Assembly: GCA_002294285.1 (NCBI GenBank)
Contig: DBFL01000042.1
Coordinates: 6,641-24,984, forward strand
Source of the DNA: Candidatus Neomicrothrix sp. UBA881
Lineage (GTDB): Bacteria; Actinomycetota; Acidimicrobiia; Acidimicrobiales; MedAcidi-G1
Length of the DNA stretch: 18,344 bases
Direction: 5' to 3'
The position numbers were made by a program, and so were the translations under genes. This document shows, piece by piece, positions 16,102-18,344 of the stretch. Numbering within the stretch: position 1 is the first letter of the stretch; each line of letters starts with the position of its first letter. The notes below the pieces were generated by a model. The model worked only from the letters and a program-made list of their open reading frames with translations, did no database searches and was not told the origin of the DNA.

Positions 16102-17514
16102 TTATCCAAGAATTTCCTCAATTAAATCTGAAACTCTTTCGACATGAGTAGATGTAGTCCACGTTCCACCAACTGCCAGCCGCAAAACATGCTTGCCGTC
16201 CAACACTGTATGCGTGAGTAAAACTTCACCTGTTGAGTTCAAAGCTTCTTGTAGTGATTTTGTCGCATCATCACCATCTACATGACTAAAACAAACAAGT
16301 GAAAGTGAAACTGGCGCGGCTAAAGCTAATTTCGGATGCCCCTCTACGCGTTCAGCAAAACTTTCAGCCGCCTCCACATGATGCCTTATATGTGACCTTA
16401 ATCCTTCGGCCCCGTAGCTTCGTAAAACAAACCAGAGCTTCAAAGACCTAAACCTTCGACCTAACGGAACCTGCCAATCCCTATAATCAATAACTTCACC
16501 CGCTTCACTTGCAGGATTTCTTAAATACTCCGGCACTATCGAAAGAGAATCAACCAGTGGTTTTGAATCAGCTACATAAAAAGCAGTGCAATCAAAATTG
16601 GTTAGAAGCCACTTGTGAGGATTGAAAGCATAACTATCTGCTTTCTCTACCCCCTCTAACAAGCCTCGATATTCGGGACACACTGCAGCAGACCCAGCCC
16701 ATGCAGCGTCCACATGAAGCCAAGCACCTTCCTTGTTAGCAATTTCCGCTATGGAAGTTAGCGGATCAACTGCCCCTGATGAAGTAGTGCCAATAGTTGC
16801 TGATATGAAACAAGGGGTTAGACCATTTTCTTTATCTTCATTTATCAGCCGTTGTAATTCTTCTGGATCCATCGCAAAGTTTTCATCAACTTCTACTTTT
16901 CTTAGTTGCTCAGAAGTGAAGCCAGCAACTTTCACATCTTTCTCAATCGATGAATGAGCCTGAGTTGACGTATAGGTAACAAGTTTTGGAAGTTCTGAAG
17001 CTCCTCCTGAACGATCACGTGCCGCTAAAATGGCACACAACGAAGCAGACGAAGCAGAGTCTTGAATTACGCCACCGCCTTTTCCATCTGATCTGAAACA
17101 GTCAGGCAAACCGCATAGGTCTAAAAGCCAATCAAGCATGTGGGTTTCCAGTTCTGTAGCAGCTGGGCTAGTAGACCAAAGCATGCCGTTGATACCGAAT
17201 CCGGCTGAAAGCAACTCTCCTAAAATTGCTGGGGCTGATGAATTAGCAGAAAAATAACCAAAGAACCCTGGATGCTGCCAATGAGTTATAGCCGGCGCAA
17301 TGAGGCTATTTACATCATCAAGTATGTCTACAAACGATTCAGGTGATTCTGGAGCTCTTTCTGGTAGAGATGACCGGACATCGCCAGGTTCGACATCAGG
17401 CGAGACTGAACGTTCTTCTAGATTCTCTATGTAGTCGGCAATCCAGTCAATTGTCGCTCGACCCATCTCACGAAACTCATCTGAAGTGAAATGTTTTGGT
17501 GATTTTGACGTCAT
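16102..17514 (-). CDS. Group II PLP-dependent amino acid decarboxylase (aromatic type)
   Basis: Pyridoxal-phosphate enzyme of the aromatic-L-amino-acid/tyrosine decarboxylase family, fold type I, predicted to release CO2 from an aromatic amino acid to give an amine. It is 470 residues, near the 470-480 of animal and plant relatives. The PLP lysine is Lys301 in FNPHKWLL (298-304). His187 (TQAHSSI) would stack on the ring, and Asp269 with Ala271 (LHVDAAW) would contact the pyridine nitrogen. HPGFFGYF (81-88) lines the substrate pocket. Tyr330 in VPEYLRN matches the mobile-loop Tyr needed for decarboxylation rather than aldehyde formation. The substrate (Tyr, Trp, Phe or DOPA) is not settled. 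The start overlaps the NUDIX stop by 1 bp and the stop is 2 bp from guaA, so all three are co-transcribed. Confidence 0.93.
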   Translation of the reverse strand: MTSKSPKHFTSDEFREMGRATIDWIADYIENLEERSVSPDVEPGDVRSSLPERAPESPESFVDILDDVNSLIAPAITHWQHPGFFGYFSANSSAPAILGELLSAGFGINGMLWSTSPAATELETHMLDWLLDLCGLPDCFRSDGKGGGVIQDSASSASLCAILAARDRSGGASELPKLVTYTSTQAHSSIEKDVKVAGFTSEQLRKVEVDENFAMDPEELQRLINEDKENGLTPCFISATIGTTSSGAVDPLTSIAEIANKEGAWLHVDAAWAGSAAVCPEYRGLLEGVEKADSYAFNPHKWLLTNFDCTAFYVADSKPLVDSLSIVPEYLRNPASEAGEVIDYRDWQVPLGRRFRSLKLWFVLRSYGAEGLRSHIRHHVEAAESFAERVEGHPKLALAAPVSLSLVCFSHVDGDDATKSLQEALNSTGEVLLTHTVLDGKHVLRLAVGGTWTTSTHVERVSDLIEEILG

Positions 17515-18245
17515 TAAATTTCCCTCTCATCTTGAAATTCTTCTTTAGGAAACCTTCCGAGATCGTCAGATACACCCAGAGAAAGAGTTAAAAGTTGTCG
17601 AATCATTAAGGCTGTAGCTCCCCAAACAGTATCACCCTCAAGTTCAAAAAAGGTAATAGAAACCCAGCCATTGGGAAGTTGCCACTCTTCTTCACGCCAG
17701 ACTTCATCGAGAAGCAACTCTCTTAAAGACACGTATAAGATCTTCTCCACTTCTGAATGATTAAGTTCTAAATCGGGTCTTTCAGGAAGAATCGTTACAA
17801 AAGGGTGTATAAGGCTTTTGCTGCCAACCGTTACTATCGGATCTAAACGACCTAGAGGACTCAATTCATCTGTTCGAATTCCGATTTCCTCATTAGATTC
17901 ACGACATGCAGTTGTCCATAAATCAATATCTTCATCCTCGACTCGACCACCGGGAAAAGACACTTCGTGGCGATGTGACGTAAGATTCGGTGAACGTCTG
18001 GTAAGTATCAAATGTGGATCGTTATCGTCGTAAATACCAACAAGAACTGCAGCATCTCTTTCTTCACCTGTTGGAGTCCTCCCTCTTATTCCAGAAGGTG
18101 AACGCTCACTTAAAGCTTTGACTATATGTTTTATCTCAATTTTTTTTTCTGTTAAAGCAGACCATGGAGACGGATTTCCCAAACGCCACGAATTTGGTCG
18201 TGGAATTACTTGAACTCCTCCACGTTGACTTCTTTTGTGGTCCAT
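17514..18245 (-). CDS. NUDIX hydrolase, CoA-pyrophosphatase-like
   Basis: Predicted metal-dependent hydrolase of nucleotide diphosphate bonds, most like the CoA-cleaving (UPF0035/NudL, NUDT7) group. The NUDIX box is FPGGRVEDEDIDLW...CRESNEEIGI (97-123), with the catalytic Glu pair 119-120. It is one residue longer between the Gly pair and the Arg-Glu than the textbook motif, as is usual for CoA hydrolases. The preceding CoA motif LILTRRSPNLTSHRHEV (79-95) is recognisable but has Thr89 and His93 where the classic signature has Arg and Gly. Residues 1-60 form a basic, low-complexity lead before the domain. The 243-residue length is normal. ATG start with only a weak Shine-Dalgarno. It is the first gene of the guaA run. 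A role in CoA turnover is inferred; another substrate is possible. Confidence 0.88.
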   Translation of the reverse strand: MDHKRSQRGGVQVIPRPNSWRLGNPSPWSALTEKKIEIKHIVKALSERSPSGIRGRTPTGEERDAAVLVGIYDDNDPHLILTRRSPNLTSHRHEVSFPGGRVEDEDIDLWTTACRESNEEIGIRTDELSPLGRLDPIVTVGSKSLIHPFVTILPERPDLELNHSEVEKILYVSLRELLLDEVWREEEWQLPNGWVSITFFELEGDTVWGATALMIRQLLTLSLGVSDDLGRFPKEEFQDEREI

Positions 18246-18274
18246 TAGTCAAGACTACCCTTAGCTATAAAAAG

Positions 18275-18302
18275 TTCTGGCCGGGCAAATGCCCGGCCAG
18301 AA
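18275..18302 (-). terminator. Rho-independent terminator of groEL
   Basis: A 12-bp perfect stem with core CTGGCCGGGC/GCCCGGCCAG closes a 4-nt loop. On the minus strand it is followed by CTTTTT (18269-18274). On the plus strand it is followed by A residues, so it acts for minus-strand transcription, ending groEL about 20 nt after its stop. A TATAGC at 18263-18268 just after it could be the -10 of a promoter for the NUDIX gene, but no clear -35 is visible. Confidence 0.9.
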
Positions 18303-18321
18303 AAAACAGAAACAAAAACTG

Positions 18322-18344
18322 CTACATCATGCCGCCCATGCCGC
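18322..18344 (-). CDS. groEL: C-terminal tail of chaperonin GroEL (partial)
   Basis: Only the last six full codons are in the window, encoding Gly-Met-Gly-Gly-Met-Met followed by TAG. This Gly/Met-rich ending is the flexible tail of GroEL that projects into the folding chamber. The strong terminator just downstream fits a highly expressed gene. With so few residues the call depends on the tail signature alone. Confidence 0.6.

Noticed and set aside
1..18344. Whole-window search for CRISPR arrays, insertion sequences, toxin-antitoxin pairs, phage genes or defence systems
   Set aside because: No regularly spaced repeats, transposase motifs, terminal inverted repeats or recognisable defence domains are present; nearly all the sequence is accounted for by core genes with little intergenic space.

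Overview
This window is a stretch of bacterial core genome. It looks like a low-to-moderate GC actinobacterium (roughly 40% G+C by eye), plausibly an aquatic member of the class Acidimicrobiia. The pointers are the lysS / type III pantothenate kinase / panC neighbourhood close to clpC, a DUF2342 (F420-associated) zinc metalloprotease next to tilS and hpt, and a GroEL ending in a Gly-Met-rich tail. The taxonomic placement is inference; no rRNA is present. Almost every gene lies on the minus strand, and the only clear plus-strand gene is a polyprenyl synthetase.

Layout, left to right. 1-2153: most of ClpC (minus, C-terminus off the edge, TTG start). 2154-2275: divergent intergenic space. 2276-3283: trans-polyprenyl diphosphate synthase (plus), ending 3 bp from the convergent lysS. 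3287-5483: lysS overlapping coaX, behind a 162-bp spacer with a possible promoter and a small hairpin. 5646-9741: a dense minus-strand run reading, in transcription order, 44-aa membrane protein, DUF2342 zincin, tilS, hpt, a phosphatase-fold protein lacking the catalytic residues, and panC. 9787-9859: tRNA-Thr(CGT). 9910-12189: PcrA/UvrD helicase. 12255-18245: a six-gene overlapping or abutting run, in transcription order NUDIX hydrolase, group II PLP decarboxylase, guaA, aldo/keto reductase, GNAT acetyltransferase and a two-unit dimeric alpha/beta-barrel-like protein. 18275-18344: a strong terminator and the last codons of groEL.

Most genes are housekeeping: proteolysis, isoprenoid quinone tail synthesis, Lys-tRNA charging, CoA synthesis (panC, coaX), purine salvage and GMP synthesis (hpt, guaA), tRNA-Ile lysidine modification, and DNA repair. 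I see no mobile element, CRISPR array, toxin-antitoxin pair, phage gene or defence system, and no convincing new system. The items most worth a second look are the apparently inactive dual-specificity-phosphatase-like protein between hpt and panC, the altered Gly-Asn-Asn phosphate-loop segment in CoaX, the 44-aa membrane protein, and the unexpected accessory genes (decarboxylase, reductase, acetyltransferase, barrel protein) tightly packed around guaA.
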